A stretch of 64,000 bases of DNA from Craspedostauros australis (taxonomy: Eukaryota > Bacillariophyta > Bacillariophyceae > Mastogloiales > Achnanthaceae): NCBI GenBank assembly GCA_026770025.1, contig JAMXDE010000050.1, forward strand, positions 1 to 64,000, in the 5' to 3' direction. The notes beneath the pieces were generated by a model. That model was not told where the DNA came from and searched no databases. It worked only from the letters and a program-made list of their open reading frames with translations. Below are positions 1 through 11,300 of the stretch, one piece after another. A program made the position numbers and the translations under genes. Each line of letters starts with the position of its first letter. Positions within the stretch are counted from its first letter, which is position 1.

Positions 1-1343
1 GGGAGTGACTTGGTTTGCCCACCACCCCCATTGCCAGTGGTGGATGTCTTGTTGGCCTGTCTGTTCGATGCATCCCTGGTGTACTTGGGGTCCCAAGTAC
101 CCTTGGACTGCATGTGGGCCTTCTTCTGATCCCAGGTCATTTGTTTCCATTCGTTGTCTGGGATTCGCTTGTTTGTGCTCTTGTTCTTGGATTGGTTGGT
201 CTTGTTCTCGTTGTTGCTTGTGTCCTTGCTTGTGTTGTTGACCCTACGCTTGGTCTTGTTGCGTGGGACGCGCAGGTCGTTATGTTGTGCGGATCTGCGC
301 ACAACACCAAGGAAGGCATCAAAGTCCAGCCTGAAGTCGGTCTTTCCTGTCGCCAATGCCAAGTTGCTCTGGAGAGCATTGGCGTCGTCAAGGGAACGGA
401 AGAGGTCAGCATCAGGGGTGATGGCCTCCTTGAGCCACTGGAGCTTCCAGTCCTCAGAGACAGGTGCATCCTGAATCTCTTCAAGGTCGTTGATCTTGCT
501 GAGCCAGCTGTTCACGAAGGCTTCGCGGCTGCCGTTCCAGGAGTGGTTCAGCTTGAGGTTCCGGATCTCCTCTTGGATCAGCTGAGCCTTGTTGGCTGCG
601 GCTACTCCGGTTGCATACTCTTCACGGAGCATGGTATACACCCCATGACCGTTCTTGTCATCGGCGTATGCCTGGAGACAGTTGCGGCTCTTCGTGGTCC
701 TGAGGCAGTGGGTCAAGACGTAGAAGAGGAAGGTGCGCTGTTTGTCGAACAGCTCAGACTCGTCTTGGGTCGGGAGGTACTCGGTGTCCACGACGTTCTT
801 CACACCGTGCGCTGCAGCGGTGGCTCGGAGACGTCGGTCGAAGACCATGAACTAGTCATCGCTCTTCAGGATCGGATAGTCGCTGAGGTTCCGTTTGATG
901 CCCTTGTCGAAGGCAGCGGCTCCATCAGAGACAGGTTCAGGTGGTGGTGGTGGTGTCACCATGGACGACATGGTGGGTTCGGGTGTCGGCATGGAGGCAT
1001 CCATGCGCTTCTTGAGTTCGGTTCTCATGAAGGTCTGGAGCCTCGCAGCATTCAGGCCAAGCCAGACGGAGTCGCGGTCGCCAGCTTGCGCGTCATACCA
1101 CATTGGGAGTGCGAGGATCTTGCGAATGTGCAGCGCAGTCAATCGGCATGAGTATGGGTCTCCCGAGGTGGGAGTGAAGTCGCGATGAAGACCGTCGAGG
1201 TCTTCCTTGGTGAGGAAGGTGAGGTCGTCAACATTCTCCACTGCTGCGTCGATGATAACGCGGCGATGGTCGGAGTCGTCGGAGATACCCACGGCCTTGA
1301 GGACGTGGTTCAGGATGGTGATGGGGTCGGTGGGTTCTGTCAT
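1..1343 (-). pseudogene. gag region of element A, unit 1 (partial, in-frame TAG)
   Basis: Gag of the leftmost unit, read leftward and cut by the window edge. The first segment (1,343 to 852) encodes 163 residues beginning MTEPTDPITILNHVL and ends at a TAG stop. The same frame continues past the stop and runs off the window. The first few bases of the window do not match the equivalent position near 6,202-6,206, which suggests a contig edge or breakpoint here. Otherwise it matches the two downstream units. Confidence 0.75.
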
Positions 1344-1344
1344 C

Positions 1345-1443
1345 TTGTTCGGTTCGTTACGGAGAAGCGGATACGCTGTGCTCGGTATGTTCGTTTGTTC
1401 GGTTCGTCACGGAGAAGCGGATACGCTGTGCTCGGTGTATTCG
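1345..1443 (-). repeat. 50-bp direct repeat in the leader of element A
   Basis: Two copies of a roughly 50-bp unit (1,345-1,394 and 1,395-1,443) lie just upstream of the gag start, between gag and the LTR. The same pair recurs at 7,546-7,644 and 13,747-13,845. It could be a packaging or leader duplication; function unknown. Confidence 0.8.
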
Positions 1444-1587
1444 TGTGCGCTGCCTTGGAAGGCTCTTGTTGTTGTTCGGTTCCTGCTTCACGTCGTCACG
1501 TGATGCAGTTGGTTCGTTGCTGATGGGATCAGCTCGGTGGGTTGGAGTTGTTTCACGCAGTCAGGTCAGGACGTAGTGCTTGCGACT

Positions 1588-2129
1588 GTTAATCTGTTAT
1601 CTTGTTATTGTACACAGCGAAATCACACGAGTCCTTCAAGAGAGATCAAGTCTTTCAGGACGAGGGTGACAAGCTGGTGAGTGAAGACACTGTTTGGGTT
1701 GAGTGACTTCTGGTTCTTATGTTATCTTCATTGAGTTGTATCTCATGTTGCTGTCTTCAAGGTCAGCTCTCAGTCATTGCACCTCGAATCCGATCTTGTT
1801 CTGATGTGGAGATGACCCATGATGTGGCGATGATGTCTTCTGTGTCGACGTCACTCGTCACTGTTCCATGGCTCTGTCGATTCCACATTCCATTGATGAT
1901 GCTTGAGGTTGTCGAGTGTGTTGTCATTTCAGGTTTAGTTGGGAAGTATATCAGGTCGGATTGGACATCACATGTTTGCCGGGCAATGGCCAGACCGAAT
2001 CTCTGATGTTCTCTCTAGTGTGTCCCTCTTATGCCGAAAATCATGTGTCGGAGTAAAGCATCGTTTCAGCACATACCGGGACAGACTAATCAGAAAACGA
2101 ATCAGGTGAATAAAGCATTGTGCTAATAC
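1588..2129 (-). repeat. LTR of element A, copy 1
   Basis: The outer edge (2,129) is fixed by comparison with the array end at 14,531: there the shared sequence stops, and in the internal copies it is followed on the minus strand by a purine-rich tract ending CGGGG that suits a polypurine tract. The inner edge near 1,588 is tentative, chosen from a weak terminal inverted match. The termini are not the usual TG...CA. Confidence 0.55.
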
Positions 2130-2153
2130 TCCCCGAAACGTATCTTTTCGCAG

Positions 2154-5100
2154 TCACTTGTTGTGGTTGGGATCGGTGTCGCCCTTCCAGAACAATAGTG
2201 GTTGGATGAGGTCCCAGAAAACCGATCGTGGAAGGAATTTCGTGAGGATGTCGGCGATGTTCTGGTTTCCCTTGATCTTGATGAAGTACATCGTTCCAGC
2301 GGCGATGGCCGATCGGACTCGGTGGTAGGCCAGTGCGTTGTGTCTCTTGGATAGTACACTGGTTGGGATGGTGGAGGATATGACTACGCTCTGGTTGTCA
2401 CCAAAGAGCCAGCTTGGGCCGTCCACTGGTATTCCCATTTCGCACAGCATCAAGCGGATGGACATGATCTGTTCGGTTGCCAACCGTGCTGCCACGAATT
2501 CTGATCCGTAGGTGGCCGTCTCCACGGTGGACTGTCGCTTCGAGAACCATTCGATGGGTGTTTGGTTGATGAGATGCACGATACCAGTTGCTGATTTCCC
2601 AGTCACCTTGCAGTGCATGAGATTCGCATCAACGAAAGTCGTGGTACGTACAGGTTTGCCTTTGGCTGTTGGTGCATCTGCCGGCAGCTCCTCTTGGTTG
2701 GGTCCGTACACAGAGTACATCCATTCGTGCTGTGGGATGTCGTAGTGTTCTTCATGGTTGGGGATTCCGGTTCGGAAGCGGATGGAGGCATCTGGGTATT
2801 TGCGAAGGTACCCGTAGATGCGTTTCACTCTGTCCATGTGTCCTGCTCTTGGTGATGCACGGAAACGGGAGAGAGTCATTACCGCCACATGTATGTCGAT
2901 CCTTCCCAGAGACACACACCACTGGAGTGCTCCGATCAACGATATGTACTTGGTTCGATCGATCTCCCCGAGCTCGGGTGTCGTATCGAGCTCAGGACTG
3001 TCGTCCTTGTCCATGGGGCAGCTGGTCTTGTTGGGTGGTCCGTCGAACATCTGTTCGTAGTTCGTGAGCATGCGCTTGATGTAGGAACGCGCGCTGATTT
3101 TCATTGTACCGTCGCTGTCTCTCCCAAAGTCTGCTCCTAGATGGTAGGAGATGGGACCGACACCCTTGAGCTTGTAGCCATACTGCGAAGTGAGAGTGTC
3201 GAAGAAGGAACGTGGGTCAGACATGACCGCCATGAGATCGTCTACGTATACACATACGTATTCCCAGTGCGGACCTGCATCACGCATCCATACATCGGGG
3301 TCAGACCTGCACTGCTGGAAGCCCATGTCTCGGAGGGTATCTGCCAGCGCTTCGTGGAAGCGAGCTCCGGATGTCCGGAGGCCGTAGAGCGCCTTGACGA
3401 TCGTGAGCATGTGGCCTGCGTGCTCCCCGAACTCGTCGCCGGCTACGAAGCAGATCTTCTCCTTCGTGTATGCCTCCAGGTAGGCGTTTCCAATGTCGCC
3501 GACCATGGTCTTGAGTCCGTTCAGTTCGCCAGCGAGTAGGGCGATTCGGAGTGACTGCAAGCTGACAACTCCGGCGTAGGAGGAGTCCTTGCATGGATCC
3601 GTCAAGTGGCCACCTGCCACACATCGTGCTTGGTGTCGGAGGTCGTGCTTGACCGCGTAGACCCATTGCAGCCGGATCTGTTGGTATCCGTCTGGAACGG
3701 TCTTGGTCTTGCCGAGCGATCGGAATGTCTCATATCCAAAGAGCTGTTGCATCTCGGTACGTTCAGCATCCGCCCAGAGCGTGTTGCCGTTGCGTTTGTC
3801 GAGGCGTACGGCTTCCTGGTGATTGCGTGGTACCTGAACACCGAACTGGTAGATGGGTGCGTTGGTGTGTTTCTTGGCCTTGTTGATGGAGATCTTGCGC
3901 TCCATTCGAGCCTGTCGGTCAGAGAGCTTCTTCAGCCGTTTCCATCCAGGCTGATCGAGCAATCCGTTCTTGCGACCGTATGCCGCACATGATACAGGGT
4001 CATCTTGCACCATGGTGGAGAGTGGTTCGGATGTTGTCGATCTGTCATCCCATTGTACAATGACATTGTATCGGGACCCCTTGTAGGTCTTGGCGTTCGG
4101 AGCGAGAGGTCCTTCGTGGCCGATGATGCCTTGGAATCCCCATACTCCGTCTTCGTCGTCTTCATTGCGTTCGAGCTGCTGTTCGATGATGTCGGACAGC
4201 TGGACGTAGGAGATGAGTTCGTTGGTGGCTCCATCGTCGAAGGCGAGCAACATCTTGATTCGCTGGTGGTTCGCAGCATCTGCATCGTTGACGCGTTGGA
4301 TGACTTCGGCCTTGACTCTTTGTCCGTCACGGTCGTACAGGAAGGTCTTGCCGATGAGATCCTCTGGTGTGAATCGAGGGATGGAGACTCTTGCCATGTC
4401 TGCCGTTCCAGGATCGGACTCCGCAGAAGCGAAAAGAACGGCGTCTCCAAGGGAATGGACAACTGGTTGCATTCCATCAGGCACTGGGACGTCGTCTTCA
4501 AGCTCCCCATCATCAGGTGGGTTCGTTTCCGAGCCGTCTTCCTCCCCAACGTCGGCCAGGGGAAAGTCAACACGCAGGTTGCGGGAGCCGTGTTCGTCGG
4601 CTGCACGGATCGAGGATCGTGGGAGGAGCTGTTGGGTGTCATCGTCCAACACCCAGAAGGTCAGTTCGTCACCCTTGTGGAGGCAGGGTCCGGCCCATCT
4701 CCCCTTTCGCTCCTTGGACTGGCTGGGAAAGCCAGGCTTCTCCACGCGGTAGTACACCGGTTGCCACCAACGGTAGGCAAGGAACTTGCTCACATCGGGA
4801 CGGTGTCCGTAGGCTGCCTGCATCAGTGTGACGTTACCTGCTGTGCGTTGAGCCAAGTGGTTGAAGAGCACAATGACATACATGGTGCATATGAGCCAGA
4901 AGCGAGCAGGTGTGCCCGTCCTGTCCATGATGCCGTTCGTCATACGCTTGATGTCTTGGATACGCCTCTCTGCGGCGTTCTGGTGCTGGTGCTCCGGCTC
5001 GCTCTGATGATCAGCGATGGAGTACTGTCGGAGGATGTCTTGTACCTTGAATCCGATCTCGGATTTCGCGTTATCGGACATCAGGAGGTCAGGAGCTCCA

Positions 5101-5990
5101 TGACGCCGGATGAAGTCTTGGAGAGTGGAAGCGACTTGCTTCTCTGATGTCATGGGGAATCCTGCGGTGAAGCGAGAATCCACGGCCACATATACTTGCA
5201 TCATCGTGCTGCCACCATGGCCTGGCACACCATCGTCGTGTGCAGGTGTGTCAGAGAACAACGTGTCCATGGCAACGGTCTCATGGAGTCTGTCCACGTT
5301 CGCGGCAGGGAATCTGGTCTTGAAGTGCTTCCTCATTGTGAACCGCTCTGAGGTGCGGTACCATTGGGACGTGCACTTGAGAGTGTCTTGGACTCTTCTG
5401 GCCGGGATCCATCCGAAGTACGGGCGGAGGGCCTCATAGTCGATCTTCGGCTTCACGCGAGCGATAGCTCCCTGCTGTGGGGCACCGGTCTCACTGGTGA
5501 ACACTTCGATGGAGTCCGGTGAGTGGACGCCGTCGTCTGGGGCACCATCGGAGATCTCGTCCAGCAAAGTGAACTCGTGGTCGAGAGTGGATGGGTCCCA
5601 CTCTTCGTCTGCAGTGAAATCCACGTGAGGGTACGTGTCAATCTCCTTGCGTGTGGGAGGTCTCATGTCCATGTAGGACAGGCCCTGTCTGATAGAGAGA
5701 GGGATCACATGCCCATCAGGCACGATGATTGTCTGTCTCCCTCCGGGGAGTTCGCGAGGACGCTCGTTGACATCGAGACCGAAGGCACCGAGCTGATTCG
5801 TCGAGTGAATCGTCTTGCCCTTTCCATAGAGGGCGTATTGGTGGAACTTCGCGATGATAGGTCCCTCGGTGGACATGACGAGTCCAGCGACCGTTCCGAT
5901 GTCCAGATTGACGATTGCGGTGTCTCCAATTCCGCTGATGTCGGCGGTATGGTTGGTACGGCTGATGATAGTCACATCATCGCCTGCCAA
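2154..5990 (-). CDS. copia Pol (protease remainder, integrase, RT, RNase H), element A unit 2
   Basis: About 1,278 codons, in frame with the upstream gag-protease; the first codon is TTG, so this is a continuation past the TGA and not an independent start. Protease remainder at 1-100. Integrase core with the D-D-E pattern: AMDTLFSD near residue 240, MSDNAKSE near 305 and NAAERRIQ near 340. A chromo-like segment (YNVIVQWDDRSTTSEPL) lies between integrase and RT, near 645-660. Reverse transcriptase has its catalytic YVDDLMA near residue 915. RNase H (TTFVDANLM, YGSEFVAARL, LFGDNQSV, NIADILTKFLP) fills the C-terminus. No frameshift is visible after the TGA. Confidence 0.88.
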   Translation of the reverse strand: MAGDDVTIISRTNHTADISGIGDTAIVNLDIGTVAGLVMSTEGPIIAKFHQYALYGKGKTIHSTNQLGAFGLDVNERPRELPGGRQTIIVPDGHVIPLSIRQGLSYMDMRPPTRKEIDTYPHVDFTADEEWDPSTLDHEFTLLDEISDGAPDDGVHSPDSIEVFTSETGAPQQGAIARVKPKIDYEALRPYFGWIPARRVQDTLKCTSQWYRTSERFTMRKHFKTRFPAANVDRLHETVAMDTLFSDTPAHDDGVPGHGGSTMMQVYVAVDSRFTAGFPMTSEKQVASTLQDFIRRHGAPDLLMSDNAKSEIGFKVQDILRQYSIADHQSEPEHQHQNAAERRIQDIKRMTNGIMDRTGTPARFWLICTMYVIVLFNHLAQRTAGNVTLMQAAYGHRPDVSKFLAYRWWQPVYYRVEKPGFPSQSKERKGRWAGPCLHKGDELTFWVLDDDTQQLLPRSSIRAADEHGSRNLRVDFPLADVGEEDGSETNPPDDGELEDDVPVPDGMQPVVHSLGDAVLFASAESDPGTADMARVSIPRFTPEDLIGKTFLYDRDGQRVKAEVIQRVNDADAANHQRIKMLLAFDDGATNELISYVQLSDIIEQQLERNEDDEDGVWGFQGIIGHEGPLAPNAKTYKGSRYNVIVQWDDRSTTSEPLSTMVQDDPVSCAAYGRKNGLLDQPGWKRLKKLSDRQARMERKISINKAKKHTNAPIYQFGVQVPRNHQEAVRLDKRNGNTLWADAERTEMQQLFGYETFRSLGKTKTVPDGYQQIRLQWVYAVKHDLRHQARCVAGGHLTDPCKDSSYAGVVSLQSLRIALLAGELNGLKTMVGDIGNAYLEAYTKEKICFVAGDEFGEHAGHMLTIVKALYGLRTSGARFHEALADTLRDMGFQQCRSDPDVWMRDAGPHWEYVCVYVDDLMAVMSDPRSFFDTLTSQYGYKLKGVGPISYHLGADFGRDSDGTMKISARSYIKRMLTNYEQMFDGPPNKTSCPMDKDDSPELDTTPELGEIDRTKYISLIGALQWCVSLGRIDIHVAVMTLSRFRASPRAGHMDRVKRIYGYLRKYPDASIRFRTGIPNHEEHYDIPQHEWMYSVYGPNQEELPADAPTAKGKPVRTTTFVDANLMHCKVTGKSATGIVHLINQTPIEWFSKRQSTVETATYGSEFVAARLATEQIMSIRLMLCEMGIPVDGPSWLFGDNQSVVISSTIPTSVLSKRHNALAYHRVRSAIAAGTMYFIKIKGNQNIADILTKFLPRSVFWDLIQPLLFWKGDTDPNHNK

Positions 5991-7049
5991 TCATCCATTC
6001 GCACCGCTGTCGATCAGGGAACCGGACTTCGCAACATTGGTCTTGTTGAAGCTGTATTGCAGGACTGTGGCCTGCACAGCACGGTAGATCTTGCCCTGGA
6101 TGGTGACTTCGTCGGAAGTGTTGGTGTTGGTCGTGGCATTGGCCAACATGCGCTTGATGGCATCGCCAGGAAGGTTGTCAGAACCGGCGTTGCCGGAGGT
6201 TGAGGTGGACTTGGTTTGCCCACCACCCCCATTGCCAGTGGTGGATGTCTTGTTGGCCTGTCTGTTCGATGCATCCCTGGTGTACTTGGGGTCCCAAGTA
6301 CCCTTGGACTGCATGTGGGCCTTCTTCTGATCCCAGGTCATTTGTTTCCATTCGTTGTCTGGGATTCGCTTGTTTGTGCTCTTGTTCTTGGATTGGTTGG
6401 TCTTGTTCTCGTTGTTGCTTGTGTCCTTGCTTGTGTTGTTGACCCTACGCTTGGTCTTGTTGCGTGGGACGCGCAGGTCGTTATGTTGTGCGGATCTGCG
6501 CACAACACCAAGGAAGGCATCAAAGTCCAGCCTGAAGTCGGTCTTTCCTGTCGCCAATGCCAAGTTGCTCTGGAGAGCATTGGCGTCGTCAAGGGAACGG
6601 AAGAGGTCAGCATCAGGGGTGATGGCCTCCTTGAGCCACTGGAGCTTCCAGTCCTCAGAGACAGGTGCATCCTGAATCTCTTCAAGGTCGTTGATCTTGC
6701 TGAGCCAGCTGTTCACGAAGGCTTCGCGGCTGCCGTTCCAGGAGTGGTTCAGCTTGAGGTTCCGGATCTCCTCTTGGATCAGCTGAGCCTTGTTGGCTGC
6801 GGCTACTCCGGTTGCATACTCTTCACGGAGCATGGTATACACCCCATGACCGTTCTTGTCATCGGCGTATGCCTGGAGACAGTTGCGGCTCTTCGTGGTC
6901 CTGAGGCAGTGGGTCAAGACGTAGAAGAGGAAGGTGCGCTGTTTGTCGAACAGCTCAGACTCGTCTTGGGTCGGGAGGTACTCGGTGTCCACGACGTTCT
7001 TCACACCGTGCGCTGCAGCGGTGGCTCGGAGACGTCGGTCGAAGACCAT
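5991..7049 (-). CDS. gag C-terminal segment and start of protease, element A unit 2
   Basis: 352 residues in the same frame as the upstream gag segment, separated only by a TAG and one sense codon, so the ATG at 7,049 need not be a real start. It contains the middle and C-terminal parts of Gag followed by an Asn/Ser/Lys-rich tail. There is no CCHC knuckle, which is unusual for copia. It ends in the aspartic protease active site: LIDSGANG (residues about 345-352) is followed at once by a TGA at 5,991-5,993. The frame then continues directly into pol. The TGA therefore sits inside the protease motif rather than between domains. Confidence 0.75.
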   Translation of the reverse strand: MVFDRRLRATAAAHGVKNVVDTEYLPTQDESELFDKQRTFLFYVLTHCLRTTKSRNCLQAYADDKNGHGVYTMLREEYATGVAAANKAQLIQEEIRNLKLNHSWNGSREAFVNSWLSKINDLEEIQDAPVSEDWKLQWLKEAITPDADLFRSLDDANALQSNLALATGKTDFRLDFDAFLGVVRRSAQHNDLRVPRNKTKRRVNNTSKDTSNNENKTNQSKNKSTNKRIPDNEWKQMTWDQKKAHMQSKGTWDPKYTRDASNRQANKTSTTGNGGGGQTKSTSTSGNAGSDNLPGDAIKRMLANATTNTNTSDEVTIQGKIYRAVQATVLQYSFNKTNVAKSGSLIDSGANG

Positions 7050-7052
7050 GAA

Positions 7053-7544
7053 CTAGTCATCGCTCTTCAGGATCGGATAGTCGCTGAGGTTCCGTTTGAT
7101 GCCCTTGTCGAAGGCAGCGGCTCCATCAGAGACAGGTTCAGGTGGTGGTGGTGGTGTCACCATGGACGACATGGTGGGTTCGGGTGTCGGCATGGAGGCA
7201 TCCATGCGCTTCTTGAGTTCGGTTCTCATGAAGGTCTGGAGCCTCGCAGCATTCAGGCCAAGCCAGACGGAGTCGCGGTCGCCAGCTTGCGCGTCATACC
7301 ACATTGGGAGTGCGAGGATCTTGCGAATGTGCAGCGCAGTCAATCGGCATGAGTATGGGTCTCCCGAGGTGGGAGTGAAGTCGCGATGAAGACCGTCGAG
7401 GTCTTCCTTGGTGAGGAAGGTGAGGTCGTCAACATTCTCCACTGCTGCGTCGATGATAACGCGGCGATGGTCGGAGTCGTCGGAGATACCCACGGCCTTG
7501 AGGACGTGGTTCAGGATGGTGATGGGGTCGGTGGGTTCTGTCAT
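7053..7544 (-). CDS. gag N-terminal segment, element A unit 2
   Basis: 163 residues from an ATG at 7,544 to a TAG at 7,053-7,055. This is the N-terminal part of the copia Gag, the capsid-forming protein of the cytoplasmic virus-like particle. It holds a helical N-terminus, a proline-rich linker (TPPPPPEPV, about residues 134-142) and the start of a conserved block ending LKSDD. The frame is open past the TAG and the next residues continue the same Gag block (FMVFDRRLRATA), so the stop most likely arose by a CAG-to-TAG change or is read through. All three array units carry it. No zinc knuckle is visible. Confidence 0.7.
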   Translation of the reverse strand: MTEPTDPITILNHVLKAVGISDDSDHRRVIIDAAVENVDDLTFLTKEDLDGLHRDFTPTSGDPYSCRLTALHIRKILALPMWYDAQAGDRDSVWLGLNAARLQTFMRTELKKRMDASMPTPEPTMSSMVTPPPPPEPVSDGAAAFDKGIKRNLSDYPILKSDD

Positions 7545-7788
7545 CTTGTTCGGTTCGTTACGGAGAAGCGGATACGCTGTGCTCGGTATGTTCGTTTGTT
7601 CGGTTCGTCACGGAGAAGCGGATACGCTGTGCTCGGTGTATTCGTGTGCGCTGCCTTGGAAGGCTCTTGTTGTTGTTCGGTTCCTGCTTCACGTCGTCAC
7701 GTGATGCAGTTGGTTCGTTGCTGATGGGATCAGCTCGGTGGGTTGGAGTTGTTTCACGCAGTCAGGTCAGGACGTAGTGCTTGCGACT

Positions 7789-8330
7789 GTTAATCTGTTA
7801 TCTCGTTATTGTACACAGCGAAATCACACGAGTCCTTCAAGAGAGATCAAGTCTTTCAGGACGAGGGTGACAAGCTGGTGAGTGAAGACACTGTTTGGGT
7901 TGAGTGACTTCTGGTTCTTATGTTATCTTCATTGAGTTGTATCTCATGTTGCTGTCTTCAAGGTCAGCTCTCAGTCATTGCACCTCGAATCCGATCTTGT
8001 TCTGATGTGGAGATGACCCATGATGTGGCGATGATGTCTTCTGTGTCGACGTCACTCGTCACTGTTCCATGGCTCTGTCGATTCCACATTCCATTGATGA
8101 TGCTTGAGGTTGTCGAGTGTGTTGTCATTTCAGGTTTAGTTGGGAAGTATATCAGGTCGGATTGGACATCACATGTTTGCCGGGCAATGGCCAGACCGAA
8201 TCTCTGATGTTCTCTCTAGTGTGTCCCTCTTATGCCGAAAATCATGTGTCGGAGTAAAGCATCGTTTCAGCACATACCGGGACAGACTAATCAGAAAACG
8301 AATCAGGTGAATAAAGCATTGTGCTAATAC
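7789..8330 (-). repeat. LTR of element A, copy 2
   Basis: Same boundaries as copy 1 plus 6,201 bp. It differs from copy 1 by one base that I noticed (T to C near 7,804). It serves as the shared LTR between two units. Inner edge tentative. Confidence 0.55.
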
Positions 8331-8354
8331 TCCCCGAAACGTATCTTTTCGCAG

Positions 8355-11300
8355 TCACTTGTTGTGGTTGGGATCGGTGTCGCCCTTCCAGAACAATAGT
8401 GGTTGGATGAGGTCCCAGAAAACCGATCGTGGAAGGAATTTCGTGAGGATGTCGGCGATGTTCTGGTTTCCCTTGATCTTGATGAAGTACATCGTTCCAG
8501 CGGCGATGGCCGATCGGACTCGGTGGTAGGCCAGTGCGTTGTGTCTCTTGGATAGTACACTGGTTGGGATGGTGGAGGATATGACTACGCTCTGGTTGTC
8601 ACCAAAGAGCCAGCTTGGGCCGTCCACTGGTATTCCCATTTCGCACAGCATCAAGCGGATGGACATGATCTGTTCGGTTGCCAACCGTGCTGCCACGAAT
8701 TCTGATCCGTAGGTGGCCGTCTCCACGGTGGACTGTCGCTTCGAGAACCATTCGATGGGTGTTTGGTTGATGAGATGCACGATACCAGTTGCTGATTTCC
8801 CAGTCACCTTGCAGTGCATGAGATTCGCATCAACGAAAGTCGTGGTACGTACAGGTTTGCCTTTGGCTGTTGGTGCATCTGCCGGCAGCTCCTCTTGGTT
8901 GGGTCCGTACACAGAGTACATCCATTCGTGCTGTGGGATGTCGTAGTGTTCTTCATGGTTGGGGATTCCGGTTCGGAAGCGGATGGAGGCATCTGGGTAT
9001 TTGCGAAGGTACCCGTAGATGCGTTTCACTCTGTCCATGTGTCCTGCTCTTGGTGATGCACGGAAACGGGAGAGAGTCATTACCGCCACATGTATGTCGA
9101 TCCTTCCCAGAGACACACACCACTGGAGTGCTCCGATCAACGATATGTACTTGGTTCGATCGATCTCCCCGAGCTCGGGTGTCGTATCGAGCTCAGGACT
9201 GTCGTCCTTGTCCATGGGGCAGCTGGTCTTGTTGGGTGGTCCGTCGAACATCTGTTCGTAGTTCGTGAGCATGCGCTTGATGTAGGAACGCGCGCTGATT
9301 TTCATTGTACCGTCGCTGTCTCTCCCAAAGTCTGCTCCTAGATGGTAGGAGATGGGACCGACACCCTTGAGCTTGTAGCCATACTGCGAAGTGAGAGTGT
9401 CGAAGAAGGAACGTGGGTCAGACATGACCGCCATGAGATCGTCTACGTATACACATACGTATTCCCAGTGCGGACCTGCATCACGCATCCATACATCGGG
9501 GTCAGACCTGCACTGCTGGAAGCCCATGTCTCGGAGGGTATCTGCCAGCGCTTCGTGGAAGCGAGCTCCGGATGTCCGGAGGCCGTAGAGCGCCTTGACG
9601 ATCGTGAGCATGTGGCCTGCGTGCTCCCCGAACTCGTCGCCGGCTACGAAGCAGATCTTCTCCTTCGTGTATGCCTCCAGGTAGGCGTTTCCAATGTCGC
9701 CGACCATGGTCTTGAGTCCGTTCAGTTCGCCAGCGAGTAGGGCGATTCGGAGTGACTGCAAGCTGACAACTCCGGCGTAGGAGGAGTCCTTGCATGGATC
9801 CGTCAAGTGGCCACCTGCCACACATCGTGCTTGGTGTCGGAGGTCGTGCTTGACCGCGTAGACCCATTGCAGCCGGATCTGTTGGTATCCGTCTGGAACG
9901 GTCTTGGTCTTGCCGAGCGATCGGAATGTCTCATATCCAAAGAGCTGTTGCATCTCGGTACGTTCAGCATCCGCCCAGAGCGTGTTGCCGTTGCGTTTGT
10001 CGAGGCGTACGGCTTCCTGGTGATTGCGTGGTACCTGAACACCGAACTGGTAGATGGGTGCGTTGGTGTGTTTCTTGGCCTTGTTGATGGAGATCTTGCG
10101 CTCCATTCGAGCCTGTCGGTCAGAGAGCTTCTTCAGCCGTTTCCATCCAGGCTGATCGAGCAATCCGTTCTTGCGACCGTATGCCGCACATGATACAGGG
10201 TCATCTTGCACCATGGTGGAGAGTGGTTCGGATGTTGTCGATCTGTCATCCCATTGTACAATGACATTGTATCGGGACCCCTTGTAGGTCTTGGCGTTCG
10301 GAGCGAGAGGTCCTTCGTGGCCGATGATGCCTTGGAATCCCCATACTCCGTCTTCGTCGTCTTCATTGCGTTCGAGCTGCTGTTCGATGATGTCGGACAG
10401 CTGGACGTAGGAGATGAGTTCGTTGGTGGCTCCATCGTCGAAGGCGAGCAACATCTTGATTCGCTGGTGGTTCGCAGCATCTGCATCGTTGACGCGTTGG
10501 ATGACTTCGGCCTTGACTCTTTGTCCGTCACGGTCGTACAGGAAGGTCTTGCCGATGAGATCCTCTGGTGTGAATCGAGGGATGGAGACTCTTGCCATGT
10601 CTGCCGTTCCAGGATCGGACTCCGCAGAAGCGAAAAGAACGGCGTCTCCAAGGGAATGGACAACTGGTTGCATTCCATCAGGCACTGGGACGTCGTCTTC
10701 AAGCTCCCCATCATCAGGTGGGTTCGTTTCCGAGCCGTCTTCCTCCCCAACGTCGGCCAGGGGAAAGTCAACACGCAGGTTGCGGGAGCCGTGTTCGTCG
10801 GCTGCACGGATCGAGGATCGTGGGAGGAGCTGTTGGGTGTCATCGTCCAACACCCAGAAGGTCAGTTCGTCACCCTTGTGGAGGCAGGGTCCGGCCCATC
10901 TCCCCTTTCGCTCCTTGGACTGGCTGGGAAAGCCAGGCTTCTCCACGCGGTAGTACACCGGTTGCCACCAACGGTAGGCAAGGAACTTGCTCACATCGGG
11001 ACGGTGTCCGTAGGCTGCCTGCATCAGTGTGACGTTACCTGCTGTGCGTTGAGCCAAGTGGTTGAAGAGCACAATGACATACATGGTGCATATGAGCCAG
11101 AAGCGAGCAGGTGTGCCCGTCCTGTCCATGATGCCGTTCGTCATACGCTTGATGTCTTGGATACGCCTCTCTGCGGCGTTCTGGTGCTGGTGCTCCGGCT
11201 CGCTCTGATGATCAGCGATGGAGTACTGTCGGAGGATGTCTTGTACCTTGAATCCGATCTCGGATTTCGCGTTATCGGACATCAGGAGGTCAGGAGCTCC

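Noticed and set aside
15..1151. Long plus-strand frames in the array (also 4,005-5,147 and their copies at +6,201)
   Set aside because: They lie antisense to gag and pol of element A, lack recognisable domains and repeat only because the array repeats.
5990..5992. Pol of element A as an independently started gene
   Set aside because: The codon after the TGA is TTG, not ATG, and cuts the protease motif; it is the same frame as gag continuing past a stop.
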